Shown here: piece by piece, positions 48,158-60,780 of the stretch
Numbering within the stretch: the first letter of the stretch is position 1
Layout of the letters: the number at the start of each line of letters is the position of its first letter
Assembly (NCBI GenBank): GCA_950295325.1
Contig: OX485805.1
Location: 6,450,501 to 6,514,500, forward strand
Source of the DNA: Polytrichum commune
Taxonomy: Eukaryota > Streptophyta > Polytrichopsida > Polytrichales > Polytrichaceae
Length of the DNA: 64,000 nucleotides
Reading direction: 5' to 3'
The notes under the pieces: generated by a model
What the model saw: the letters and a program-made list of their open reading frames with translations, nothing else
Told to the model about the DNA's origin: nothing
The model's database searches: none
Made by a program: the position numbers and the translations under genes

Positions 48158-49007
48158 CTGTTTTCAAAAATCACCATTTGAAAATGATCTCATAAGCGTG
48201 TGTTCTAAAAAAGACCTTCATATCTTTGAAATTGCCAACATTTCATTTGATAATTCACCCTCCATTCTTGTGCAATATAAACTGCCATCATCATCATTTG
48301 TGCATTTTGATGAAAAATTGCAAGTTTTTGCAATGTCAAAAGTTGAACAAGAATGTGTTACCTTCTAGAATCCATGACTAGAGAAGGTGAAAGGAAAATT
48401 TCAGAATTTGGATGGATTGATGAGGAGAGAAATGGATAGAAGCTAGACAAATGATATGAATTTGAACTTTGGGCTTGGCCTTTGAAGGCTTCACACTATG
48501 GCTGTCCAAGTTGAGAGGCCATGGGAGTTCATGCACACATGTGAAGCGGCCCTAAGTATGCACACGAGTCATAGAATATTGAAATGAATATCGAGGACTA
48601 GAAATAATGCGGGTTACTTGTAATATCTTGATAATATGCTAAGCATAATAAATAAGTATTCTAATACCAATGCATATTAGAATACCTCTTTAGTTGATAG
48701 CATGTTTATCATCTTAAAACCACATTCTTTCAATCAATCATTAATTCATATTTGTGTGGGCCACTTGATATGACAAGTGACACTAATTACAAACCCTAAC
48801 TAATATTGACGTTCAATGCCGTGATAGAGTCATGTTTGACATGGCATAAAGACATACTCAACCACTTTATAGTGTGTTACGGAGTTAGAGGTCGAATGAC
48901 ATTGAAAGATGGAAAACTAGTTGGAATGTAATGGATTCAATAGAATGTGGAGTGACGCGATTTGGAATTCTTATAACATTGACGTATAAGGGAATGCCCA
49001 ATATGAG

Positions 49008-49508
49008 GGCCACTTCACATACGAGCCAAGAGCCGTGACTATGAAATTGTGAGAGCCCAAAAGAAAGTGTCCAAAGGCCGTCCCAACACACCTCCAAAAT
49101 CATGTAGTGTGCTCACGGACCTTCAAGTGTAGTGTGAAGTCATATGTGACCGGGCCCTCAACCAAATGCTATTTCAATGAATGTCTATTCATGCGGGTCC
49201 TCACATACGATACAATAAAATAAATCAATGATTGTAAGTGTTCGGAGTGCATGGTCTCCCGGTTTTGTGGTAGGCCTACCTCCAAGAGGTAGTTTTTGAA
49301 CATAGTCCAAGTGACCATGAAACATGATCCATTTGATGCCATGTAGGAATCCATTTAGACTTTACATGCATCTTGTGTTCACATACTTCGTTGGTCCCTC
49401 AAGCGTAGTGTGAAGTAGCGAACTTGGACCGGCTCCGCCTTTTTCACCAATGAGAGTGCTTGAAGCGTACTGGTCACGGGCTCTCAGTCGCGTGTGTGAA
49501 GTGGCCCT
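49008..49508. mobile_element. AGGGCCACTTCACA-ended element
   Basis: Terminal inverted repeats AGGGCCACTTCACA and TGTGAAGTGGCCCT bound 501 bp, the intact single-copy form of the units at 21471-22442. No transposase is encoded and no unambiguous target duplication was found. Confidence 0.7.
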
Positions 49509-49566
49509 GAATGACCTTTGGGCTGGCCCTAGGTAGACTATGGTAAAGCCCATACAACCTTGGCTA

Positions 49567-51469
49567 AGGGCCACTTTATACTTGGGGCCGGATTGAGGGC
49601 TGGCCGGAACTCTCAAAATTTGAACCAATAGGATCGCTCGATTTCATCAAATCGGGCCCAAGGGCTTTATACTTGGGGCCGGCCCGAACACTCACCTATC
49701 CCATGTGGCGTCTTAGGTGGCACAATTTTGGCGCCAAACCATCGGGCCCTAGATGAGATTTCGGGACGAGCTTTACCTCGTCCCGAATGGCCATCTAGGG
49801 CCGGATGGGGCTCCTCCGTTGGATTGTTCCAATCTTGTCCGTCAATCAATAGGAGGGGTAAAAGCATTTCCTCTCCTCCTTACTACTCTCCCCTCCACCT
49901 TCCCCTTCTCACCTTCCCCTTAATTATTTTTTCATAGAATTAGTGTTAGACATAAATGCGCCACCACCTTCCCTACTACCATGTCCCCCCGGGTACGCAA
50001 CTCCCGTATTATATGGTCATGATTATAATCACTTATAATGCGTTTTAGTCCAATATTGAGTGATACAATTTGTTTTAATGTAGGAAACCCTTGTAGCCCT
50101 TCTAACAAGGAATCCAAAAATGTAATTATATATAGGAAATGAATATATTTTGAAGCATATAATTGCATTTAAAACCTAATTATATGATTTTTTTATACAA
50201 GTACCATAGGTCAAACTACCCAACTTTTTTGACTTTTTAATAAAATTTTAACATTGTGAATGAATTATAATTTTAATGGGAGGCTTAATAAATATGCAAC
50301 CCAATTTTTTTTTCATCTCATTTTATTTAATTTGGTCTTTACCCAACTTTTTTTTCATCTCATTTTATTTAATTTGGTCTTCACCCAACTTTTTGATCAT
50401 TTTAATTTGATATAATTTGATATAATTTTTACAAAAGCCGTCCTCTAAGCCGTTTTAAGTACGATGCCCCTTGCGTATAATATGGGAGTTGCGTACCCGG
50501 GCATGTCCCTTTTTCTCATTGTTAAATTTTTTTCATATCCTTCCTAACACTAAATTCGTGCATGTAACTTTCACATATTACCATGGATGATATTTAGTGT
50601 TTGATTTTGCATTTAATGTTACTTACTTTCATAGGGTTAGTGATATTTAGTCTAGTGATCATATTTATAGTATCTCACACTAAATATCATGTTTAGTGTA
50701 GTGACTCCACAATTTTAACCATAACAAACACATTCCAAAAATAAGCCAAAGATAGTTTCCAAGTGGAGCCATGCTCAAAAGTTTACACGCACTTAGATCC
50801 AACAATAATGTAAACTTATACTATGGTTAGAATTATTATTTTTTAAATAAAATCTCTTATCTATAAAGAGAAAATTAATTGAGGCTTTAGAAAGGTTGAT
50901 ATGGTTTTATAAATTTATGTAGCTTGAAAAATAAAAAGCACGACAATAATGTTGGCGCAATGCCTACTTACAATCAGTAACCCACACGAAAATATATGCT
51001 CAATGTTGTCATGTTCCTGAACGGAACGAAGCCAATTAATATCTACAAACATAGATTACTCTATAATGAATATTGTATCATTACAACTCTAGTTTTTTTT
51101 TTGTTACCGGGTACATCGGTTATTCCATTGTACATGGTAGGTGAATTTATATGAGCATTTTGACACCGGAATTAGATTCAAAGGGCTCGATATAGTCTAA
51201 TGGGACCCAAGGTTGACCCCCTAACCATAAGCCTATAGAGATCATCCCCCATAGTAAAAGCCGTGTAACTAATGCTCAAGAGCACCGGGCATTGACCATG
51301 GTAAGTTCCATGAAACTTAACCCTCAAGACCATCGGGCCCTAGAATCGGGCCTCACCACTTTACATGCGACAAGGTTGGGCCGGAAATAAGTTCATAAAG
51401 TGCGTCCCGATTGAGGCCTCAATCGGGCCGGTGCTCCAGCCGGCCCCAGGCCGTGTATAAAGTGGCCCT
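49567..51469. mobile_element. AGGGCCACTTTATAC-ended element, 1.9 kb, with nested insertion
   Basis: The left end AGGGCCACTTTATAC and right end GTATAAAGTGGCCCT are perfect 15-bp inverted repeats, and GGGGCCGG follows inside both. It starts only 58 bp after the related element at 49008-49508. It contains the hAT-like element at 49988-50501 and a palindrome of the ACACTAAATAT family near 50683. No transposase frame remains. Confidence 0.65.
49988..50501. mobile_element. hAT-like non-autonomous element with 8-bp target duplication
   Basis: Terminal inverted repeats of 26 bp with one mismatch begin CCCGGGTACGCAACTCCC. The octamer CATGTCCC stands directly outside both ends (49980-49987 and 50502-50509). 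An 8-bp duplication is typical of hAT elements. It is 514 bp, AT-rich inside and non-coding. Confidence 0.8.
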
Positions 51470-53246
51470 AAGGCTAGGGCTAGGGCTTCCATGCAAGGGA
51501 ACTTTCAAACCATGATGAAGGCATTCCCTAGCCTACCGAGTAACAATAAAATCCATTTTCAATCTTTTATTGGCTCTGTCTGTAGGACAGAGACTATGCA
51601 TCAACTTCTTCGTTTCAAGAGCAAATTTCCTAACCACTTTGCGTTCACACTTGGACGTTACTTGTTCTTGTTATTTTTGGTCCACTTTATGTAATGTGGA
51701 CTCTCTCTATATATAATTATATATATAATTTCTCCCTAAAATGCATTGAAAGAAATCTAGTTAACTATAGTTATTTCGGCAGTTCTTGATTATTCATTTT
51801 AAAATTTTCGAGTGATAAATGAGTAGCTTCAATTCTTGACCCGCATTTGAGAAGAAGGTGCCCAAAATCCAAGAAATGTTTGGTATAGTGAATAACCATG
51901 GATTGGCATGAGCAAAGTGGACAGCTACAATTGTAGTCTTTCATAGTAAAGGACAGAGCCTCACGGTTCTACCGTTTTCTAGTTTTCATATTATATAATC
52001 ATAGGATATAATTAAGATAGAATGTGAGTTGGATGAGTCAATGTTGGAACACTAGTTAATCATAATTAATTTGTCATGAAATACGAGGTGGACCCAAGCA
52101 ATCTGATAAGGCCAACAATAGGAGTATGTTTGTGTCAAAGGGGGCATGACCCTTAGAACAAGACCTGAACATCGATCTTTTGGACTAGTTGGGAACCATG
52201 GACCAAATTTTAAACATTGGTTAAGATGACTTCTTTTGTGTTAAAATGGCTCAAATTTTTCGTGTTGAAAAGAACCATGATCTGTACTAGTCAAATATTG
52301 AGTTAGCAAACCAAATTTTAAACTCTAAAAAGGTATTGTATTAAAATGGACCCAACCTTACATGCTAGTGTCAACAGTAGAAGCATATTTTTATTGTTGT
52401 AGGTTAGATAATGATATATTGCTATGATGGATGGGTGGTTAAGGAAGTGCTAGGATATTTGAGGATTAGCACTATGCTAGGATTAGTGTATTTATTAAAC
52501 TCTATAAGACCCGTTTATTGGGTTAAAGCTCTTTTGAAGATAAAGTGTAATGAAACCTTGATCTAGAAGTTGTTGGGGGTGATGATATCATGAGTGATTT
52601 CATCCATCCCTCAACTCTTCATAATTTATCAATATTTATCCATAATTGAAATGCAATCTATATGAATTTTCATATCTAGCTCCTTATTTCCAAGGTATTT
52701 TATATGTACCACTCATGTAATTCCATGATGTTAAGTCAAATGTTATATTACATATAATAATGTTTCACAAACCTAGAGCACCCTATACAAAATGTATTTA
52801 TCTTCTAAAATTTTACCCACAATTGATATATCAAGCCTAATATTTTTTTCACAAAAAAATCCAACAATTTTTGCCAACTCCCCTCCCCTAAGGGGTTGAT
52901 CACACCAACCACTTATGAGACCATCTGTCAGCATCTCCGGCTGCAATAGTGTGGAAAGTGGTGGGCCAACATCTATTTCTCAACATAATCCCCAACAATT
53001 TTACGGTTGAAACTAGACAAAAAAGTTTGGTGTGATTAGGACATGAGCCATGTCATTGAGGCGATGTGAATCGAGGGTGTGGTTTCGTGGGCAGACCACA
53101 TCCAAGCCATCCATTCATAGCGCCCCATCCTATGATCTATGAAACTACTCGGGCAACTCAGAAAAAAAAAACTTATGATGGATGAAATTCCAGGAGATGA
53201 AAAAACAATGTTTACAATTGTAGGGGTTGATTGTTCATCCCATCAC
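51470..53246. other. Gene-free stretch
   Basis: Only short open frames and AT-rich sequence; no repeat border or conserved protein segment recognised. Confidence 0.35.
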
Positions 53247-53359
53247 ATGAGAGCATTTGTGTGGGATTTTGAAGGTTCCGAGGGGTTCCCATAGTTCCCA
53301 ATGAAGTTCCCCTCCCGGGAACTTTGGGAACCTTCGCATTCCTACACAAATGCTCTCAT
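53247..53359. mobile_element. 113-bp hairpin MITE
   Basis: The left arm ATGAGAGCATTTGTGTGGGA and right arm TCCTACACAAATGCTCTCAT are inverted copies. Inner GAAGGTTCC and GGGTTCCCA segments also pair with GGGAACCTTC and TGGGAACC-like sequence, so almost the whole element can fold. Confidence 0.7.
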
Positions 53360-53725
53360 ACAACCAGTTGTATTTCATTTCATTTCAGGGTTGTTCATCA
53401 AAAGGGGCTTGGAGTTGATGGCTAGTACATTTGGTTCTACCTTTATGAAGGGAGAGGATTGAGTTCAATTCCCCCTATTGGCACTCAGGGTGTGCACCTT
53501 TCATTAAAACCTAGAATCACCTGCGATCACTGCATACTCCAAAAACCCCCTATATACAAGTTATTTTTTGTGAAATGAAGTAATACACATACAATTGCAA
53601 CAATAAATATACAAGTGACAATATGTATACACAAAAAACATCCATTCATATATAGTCATTAACATAAGTATACAAATATACTTTTGAACAATAATCAACC
53701 CCTATAATATGTATAACAAAATATC

Positions 53726-54067
53726 CTAGCTTTCATCAGCAAAGTTGTTGAAAACTTTTTCATCTCCCGGATGTAACTCACAAGCATTTGATTCACCAAC
53801 ATATGTCATTGTAGCCAATGCAATTATTGTCTCTAAGTCTACCATCAAATGATCAGTAAGATCATATGTCCACTTGTTGTTAGCCCCTTTTTGATACCAA
53901 CATAAACCAATCTCCACGTTTGATGAACGGTCCATCAAGTCAATTGGATCCCTATACTCCACCCAACGATTACCAAACTTCCTCCGCATCCTATAAACTC
54001 TCCCAACAAACCAAACCTTATGAAAACTTATGATATGTAGTATAGTAACAGTACCATACAAGTACAA
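53726..54067 (-). CDS. Hypothetical open frame, possible mobile-element fragment
   Basis: The 113-codon frame includes VWFVGRVYRMRRKFGNRWVE and CWYQKGANNKWTYDLTDHLM. Its amino-acid composition is balanced, unlike the low-complexity frames around it. I recognise no domain. It could be one exon of a decayed gene or part of a transposon-encoded accessory protein. No partner exon was identified. Confidence 0.25.
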   Translation of the reverse strand: MYLYGTVTILHIISFHKVWFVGRVYRMRRKFGNRWVEYRDPIDLMDRSSNVEIGLCWYQKGANNKWTYDLTDHLMVDLETIIALATMTYVGESNACELHPGDEKVFNNFADES

Positions 54068-55196
54068 TTATTGTATACTTTTTAAAGGCCTTCCATATAT
54101 GTACGTAACTATAAATTATAACATGTATACCATATGTATATGTAATACGACAAGGTCCAAATTAATACCCCTCCTGTGCACTCACGTATACTCGTACATG
54201 TTTAGTACAATGCACCCCCGAGTGTTGGCATCATGTACTCTGTGTAAGTCCTTCCAACGAAGGACTTAGTTTGAAAAATTTCATCCTAGATTCGTGAGTG
54301 GATGGAGTTGGAGGTTTCATCCAACATGAAGTTTTTCAAGCTCTACCCGAGGGAAAGAGAAGCTAGAAGTTGGGGCAACACAAGAGCCTTTAGATCTCTC
54401 ACATCGCAATCAACAACCGAGATCTTCCTAGCCCGTGACCACAAGGGAGGCGTTCACAGTGCCGGAGTGACGTGGGGGCATGAGTCCTCATCTCACCTAT
54501 ATCATTTGGTGGGTCTAAAGAATAACATTGTCCTATATGTAAATCAGACCTCTTAATTTAGCTCGGGCAAAATTAGTTTCATATTGAACTTTCAATGAAC
54601 GAGCCTAACAATGCTATAATTAGTAACCAAACATGGAGGTGTGTGTTGAAAAATGTTTAGGGCTGCTTCACACTATGGCCAAAGGTTGAGAGGCCATCGA
54701 TTTCCACCAATCATGTTACAAAAAACCAAGAATCCAGCCTCTCGACCCATCACAGTAAAGCCAAAGTCCAAAGGGTGTCGCAGTTTAAATTATTTACTTC
54801 TTGACGAAGGCAACGGACTCTCGAAGGAAGTTTGGGTCAGATGGGAATGGAAACCCAAACCATGGTCGAGAGGCCATCGTTTTTTTCTTCATAAAAAAAG
54901 CGATCAAATCGTACATTCATAAACAATGGGGGCGACACTAATGCTCATATTCCTCCGTTGATCCGAATTAGAATAAGTCGAAGAAGAAGACAAACGCCTC
55001 AACAAAGATCGGAGATTAAGAATTAATTACGTTTGTGCAACAAACAAGATTGGGATATTCTTACTTCCTCCCTTGCACCCGGAAGACGAGGCTAATTTAG
55101 GAGCGGCTTTATGATAGTGAAAACCACCGTGCAAAGAGCATTAACTCTGCATTAAAAAACAATCCACCGATTCAGTAGAAGGAGGTCGTAATTCAC

Positions 55197-55420
55197 GGCA
55201 CTAAACATGGTATTTAGTGTCACTTACTATTTGGATTTATACAACACTAAATCTTTTCTACTGTTGATGTCATTTTTTACTAAGTAAAATTTTTTAATGT
55301 TATGTAATGTTCATACAACCAATTTCAACATTTGTTGGTAAAATTTGAGATATACAATAAATAGATATAGCATTGGGTAATTCCAAATAGTATGTGACAT
55401 TAAATATCATATTTAGGTCC
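55197..55420 (-). mobile_element. Type B palindrome-ended repeat, inverted copy
   Basis: The left end CACTAAACATGGTATTTAGTG is followed by the CACTTACTATTTGGA arm. The right end TATGTGACATTAAATATC-ATATTTAG is its inverted partner. The interior matches 13550-13798 in reverse. Confidence 0.6.
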
Positions 55421-55799
55421 CGGGCTAGGTCACATCTTCATTTGGTTGGGCCCTGCCCTTCTTACGCCTCCTTTGTTGTCCGGTCTTCATGTCCGCACTT
55501 GTGTGAGAAGTCCTCCTTGTTGGGAACCAATGTAACAATACCCAGTCAAAATTACAAGTATTCAAGTTGATGTCACTTTCATTATTCCCCAAGTTAATTG
55601 ATGGGGTTCCTTCACATGCCAAAGAAGCTTAATGGCTTTAGTGACCGGGTATTGTCACATTGGTTCCCAGCGGGGAAGAGTTCCCATGCAAGTGCAGGCA
55701 TAAAGATTGGGCAGTGAAGGAGACGTGGGAGAGGCGGGGCCCAGCTGAATGAAAAATGTAATCTTGCCCGGGGCCATATTTAGTGTAGTTATTGAAGAT

Positions 55800-56775
55800 G
55801 CTCACCAAAGTTGAAAAAACCAAGTCACTCAAGAAACTTCCACCTCCTAACTTAAACTTAACTTGGATGAATGGTTTTTCAACTTGGGGAGGTCCAAAAA
55901 TAATTGGATTCCATCCGAATCATGGCATGGGCAATACAAAAAATCAAAGTAGTACCGCTTAAAGTTAGGTGGGACGAGGGGCCAAGGGGGGGCAGGACCT
56001 TCCATGAAAGACCCACACAAGCTAATAAAAGGCTCGGTCATAGGAAGGGAAAAAAAATGGAGAAAGAAAGGGCAGGTGGAAAACAAAAAGTGAAAGTATG
56101 GGGCAAAAAGATGGTGCTTCTTTGACCGCTTGAAAGATTATTTTTTTTCTTTCCAATTCTCGGTTCTTTCTTCCATTTATTGTCCGGGGACAGTTTTGGG
56201 CATAATCGGGTCAAGATTCTAGTGTTTCCAAGATCGACCAGTTACAGGTTGACATGTTTCAGGTTCTTTCTTTATTGAATTGAGGAATGTTTTATAAATT
56301 GCTCTACATCCATCAATAATTTTCAAGACATAACATTAGTCAATGATGTGGGCCCTCATAATATAACAATCGGATGTCTGGAGTTCAATCTCAATCCGAG
56401 TTTCCATGCGCAACTTTTTGAACATTTGATTGTTATATTGTGAGGGCCCACGGAACAAGAGTTGTACGTTGAGTAATGCTATGGAATTCTTATATTTGAG
56501 CCAAATATTTCTTGAACTCAACTAGTCCATTTGTAACAAGCGGTCAGGTCTTTTTGTTTGTTGCTTTCTTATGATTTTGTCTTAGCATCTCCATTCAACA
56601 TCCCTATGCATAACTCTATATGTACTTAAGGTAGATGGGTCTTAAATAGTTAGTTTTTTTTAATTAACTAGCCCAGTTCTCCTTTGCTATGGAACACGTG
56701 ATTCGTACAAGATGGTTAGCAAACCAAATCAAGGCCGGAGCCACATCCCTCATGATCTTTGAAGCTCATGTGATT
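55800..56775 (-). repeat. Inverted copy of the long repeat at 46715-47660
   Basis: It carries the same blocks in reverse order and orientation. Between 56347 and 56452 it contains a short inverted-repeat element (GTGGGCCCTCATAATATAAC and partner) that is also recognisable, more decayed, at 47040-47140 in the other copy. Confidence 0.7.
56347..56452. mobile_element. 106-bp MITE ending in TGGGCCCTCA
   Basis: GTGGGCCCTCATAATATAAC at the left and GTTATATTGTGAGGGCCCAC at the right are inverted partners with one mismatch. Its counterpart near 47040-47140 shows that it was present before the block was duplicated. Confidence 0.6.
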
Positions 56776-57030
56776 ATCTTCAACATTATCAAAGTGAAGA
56801 TTTTTTGTACTCCTTAACTAATCATACTAGCCTCCCCCCCCCCCCCCCCTTCAATTGTGTTGATTACTAAGCCTATAACTCTTATCAAATTTTGAGCATG
56901 TAGTCCGATATCTTTTAATACATAAGTGTTTTTCTAGTAACATTCTTTGAGGCACACCTATCCAAATACCACTCAAATATCGGTGTCTGATTAAGATAAG
57001 TGACTAAATTAAGCACATCAACCTTAAGGA
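56623..57030. mobile_element. AGGTAGATGGGTCTTAA-ended element, near complete
   Basis: The left end CTTAAGGTAGATGGGTCTTA and right end GCACATCAACCTTAAG are inverted partners. About 408 bp; interior motifs match copies in the HEAT gene introns. Partly overlaps the end of the long inverted block. Confidence 0.5.
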
Positions 57031-57437
57031 TTTTGTGCACAAAATAAATGATACAAGAAGTGATTCACGATGCTCCATCTCATTATCAACAAAGATTGGA
57101 CGGTGGAGATTTTCTTCGTATTCAAGTTAACCTTCTAGTAAATTGGGGGTTCAATGGGGAGGTCCCAACCCATGTTTGAGCTCAACCGTAAAGTCTCGAT
57201 TTGTGTTTAGTGAGAATGTGGGCATATCTTCAATGATGGGAGACAAAGTGTTTGTAAATGCAGGCAACCAGACAATGGGCCTACTGAACAACATGTGATT
57301 GAGCAGATAATTAACTAATTAGTAGATAATAATTAGTCTAATTACAATATAATTAGATAATTAGACAATGGTCCTACCAACCAACATGTGGCAAAGAAAG
57401 CTAAGGTGGATGCATCTTAAATGGTTACTTTTTTCAA

Positions 57438-57745
57438 CTAGAGGAAAGGCACCCATAACGATCACTTAAGAGATTGTGCACCATGTGTGGAGAAGTACAA
57501 GGCAATGTAAGTTTCCTTTGTGTAGGAAGATAGAAATTAGGAGGATTGCAATTTTTTTGGTAATTATTCCTTAAATTGAAATTACTGTGAATTTTTGAAG
57601 CCAAAGTTGGTCCAAACATATTACCAATGTCTAGAGTTTATCATAAATGTTCATTCCTCCTCACTTCAACACTCAAAACCATGATATGTGTCATGACACT
57701 ATTGATTCCGGCTTGATCAAAATTTAGTCCCAGCCTAATCAAAAT
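57438..57745. repeat. Second copy of the 40263 repeat
   Basis: It matches 40263-40615 in the same orientation with substitutions and small indels. Confidence 0.5.
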
Positions 57746-59659
57746 TCAATTATTACATGATCAAAATTTCTGTACCTTGTAGATAGCCAATGGGCTCTTG
57801 ACCAGGAGTATGCTCCTCTACTATAGCACACTTACCTTCCAAGATATGAAACACGTGATTAGTACGAGGTGGTTAGCGAATCCAATTTGAGGTTGGAGCC
57901 ACTTTCCTCGTAATTTTCAAAGCTCATGTGATTATCTAATTCATTGTCAAAGTGAAGATTCTCGTGTTCATGAAGTGGCCATATAATGTAGACATGTCTA
58001 TTCAAACATGTTGACTATTGAACATAGATTAGTTATCGTCTTCTAAGTACGTAGTCCACTCTCTTTTAAACGCATGATGTTTTCTAGGTATATGTTCTTG
58101 GAGCCAACACGCAACCACATACCACATTATAAAATATGCTTTTATGGATATTTACATTGCAGTTGTATATGTACTTACACCTAGAAAATACAAGGCCGTT
58201 GTTGATATAAGGACATGTGTGTTATGGTTGGGAACTCAAGGTTATGGTTTTCCCTTTCTTTTGTGAAAGAGAGTGATGCTTATGCCCCGGGTCCCAATTG
58301 TAGGATGAGGGTTTTTTAGATGGGGACACTAAAAGCATAGAAAGTGCCTAGCAAAAAAATAAGAAAATAAGAAAACTCTTATTGGTCATGGCTGCATTTA
58401 ACCATGTGAAACACATTGTTAAATGTCCCTATCCTTAGATACGAGAGTTCTTATGTAAAGCCAAAGGAGGAAGTGCCACTAGCAAGTGAATTGAAATGTG
58501 GATAGTTGCATGAAAACTAAAGAAAATGACCACCAAGTGGGTTGAGTCGTTGCAACACATAGATTCTTGAAAGAGAAAGGTGGTAAAATGTAATACCAAA
58601 TACAACATAGCAACATTCTTCAAGAATATGTGTCAAATGTAAGCAATTGTAAGTACATAACAAATTGGAATTCATGTAAAGGTATATCCTAAGAGAAATA
58701 ACACATGCGCTCAAAGCATGGGGAGGTCACTCCATTGTAAAGTTGAACAACCATGTGCGAACACTTTACATGTAAAAAATCCTACTTTTTACATAAAGCA
58801 TCACCAAAATGGGTCAAACTTTTAACAATTTTTTTTTTCATGAGTAGATATACACGGTACCTACTACATAGCCAAAAATGATAACTAAATTTGATGATTT
58901 TTGTTTATTATAAAACATACCGTTTCTAACTAGAATGACACAAAATTGAACTAAAAAAGTTCATACAAAAATGAAGATGACTAAAAAAATCCAAAAATAT
59001 ATACAAAAGATACTATCAATGGTTATGTATATGTTGAAAAATAGCATAAATTTTAAAATTATTTATGGCGTGTAATATAAGGGTAGCAAACTTTGCTCAC
59101 ACGTGGTGTTCAACTTGACAATGGAATGACCTCCCCATGGCTCAAAGTTTTTTTTGCAACTCATGAACATTTTTCACCAACTCAATGATACGAAAACACA
59201 AAATGTCAAACAAAAGGTTTTCATGTTCAAAGGTCACATTTAAGAGTAAGCTTTTATAAAATGTCTCAAAAGTGGTTCATCGTGTGATTTGAGGATATTA
59301 ACCATATGGATGTGATCTTCAAACTAATATCAACAACTTTGCTTCGCAAAGTTTTCACTCTCTAGCCTTGGAAATGAGCAATGTCCAATATTATGTGACA
59401 AAGGCTTGGACCTTTAGGGTTAAATGACCTCCACAACTTATCTTATAGCAAAATTTTTACCCTTGCCATGTAACTTGGTTGTCATTCGATGACTACAAGG
59501 TCATTCATGTGGATCAATGCTGAATGATGTGGACTGCACTAAATAAGATGGATATTGTAGTGCCAATGAATTAAAATCCGTATAGGGGAGATCCACTAAA
59601 ACGAGATTCCCTCTCACATTGGGATTGTGTACATGACAATGAGATGGAATTGTTGCACA
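57746..59659. other. Gene-free stretch with repeat fragments
   Basis: A fragment related to the AGGTAGATGGG-ended family lies near 57845-58160. The remainder shows nothing recognisable. Confidence 0.35.
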
Positions 59660-59850
59660 TGAGCGTACCTCTCATCCATCCATGTCAGAAACTCAACCCC
59701 TTAAATTTGGTTGATTCATCTCAAGTGCGTTTGATTATGCTAACTCGGGGCTTGTTGAAGCTAATTTTGGTACCAAATAAACTTAAAAAGTAGCATATAA
59801 ATTACATACTATATCAAGACTATTTTGTTGGATACATGGGATGATGTACA
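59660..59850. repeat. CCTCTCAT-ended inverted-repeat element
   Basis: The left end TACCTCTCATCCATCCATGT and right end TTGTTGGATACATGGGATG are degenerate inverted partners. GGTACCAAATAAAC inside matches GGTGCCAAATCAAC near 14180. Confidence 0.45.
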
Positions 59851-60397
59851 CTTGTGTGCAATAATTCCCTCTCCCCACAAACTGAGTGGGCCTTAAACGG
59901 TTAATTATACTAACCAAACAATCATATTTGAGTGGTTAGGTGCATATCTAAGACCAGGGCATTAGAAAACATGTGTTCAAAGAGAGTGGACTATGCACTC
60001 AAATTTTGTAAATTTTAATGGATTCAATAGTCAACATAATTGAGAGGGAATTGGGGGGGGGGGGAGGGACACACACACACAAATTCCATCATCGCAAATA
60101 TGACTAGTATAAGGTAGCAAACAACAAAAGCACAAAAATAGAAACCAAGTAAGGCTCATCTACCTCATGTGATAACTCCATTACAAGCATCGTAATGAGG
60201 TATAGGGTTTCTTATGTAATCCAAAATATGGCAATACTGGACAATCTCATGCGTTTCTTCCAATTGAACAAGTTGATATTAGTTGCTATGTCATAGACTC
60301 AGGTCGTCGCACTTTGTTACCCCATAGAATTAGCCTTTCTAACAACATCTTGATGTACTTTTAACCCTAGGAAACCTTTGAAGAGAGGAAATCATTG

Positions 60398-60780
60398 CAA
60401 ACGCACATGCCTCTCATTCATCTAACATAAAAAAATATTGAAATAATATGCAACATGAAAGTTTTATGTTTAGTTGATATGACACTGAAATTAGTTTCAA
60501 AGACCCCGAATTGGTCTAGTTCAAGCCATTTGAGACGAATCGACCGTAAGCATACAATGTTTCTATGTTTGCATAACATGACATAGCTACTTGGTTGTGT
60601 TCCATGGGACCATGTATCACATGAGCATAATTCTTCTTTAGCCACGGGATTCCTCGTTTATGAGGAACATTTGGGTTGTGTGTTATTAGAGTGTTTCTTC
60701 ATCATAGCATGTTCCTTTGGAAAGAGACCATCATGTAGTTGCATAGTAATGTTATGGGATGGATGAGAGGCATGCTTGTT
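60398..60780. repeat. CCTCTCAT-ended inverted-repeat element, long form
   Basis: The left end CATGCCTCTCATTCATCTAA and right end GGATGGATGAGAGGCATGCT are inverted partners. The interior (AATATGCAAC, GTCTAGTTCAAGCCATTTGA) matches the 10365 copy. Confidence 0.5.
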
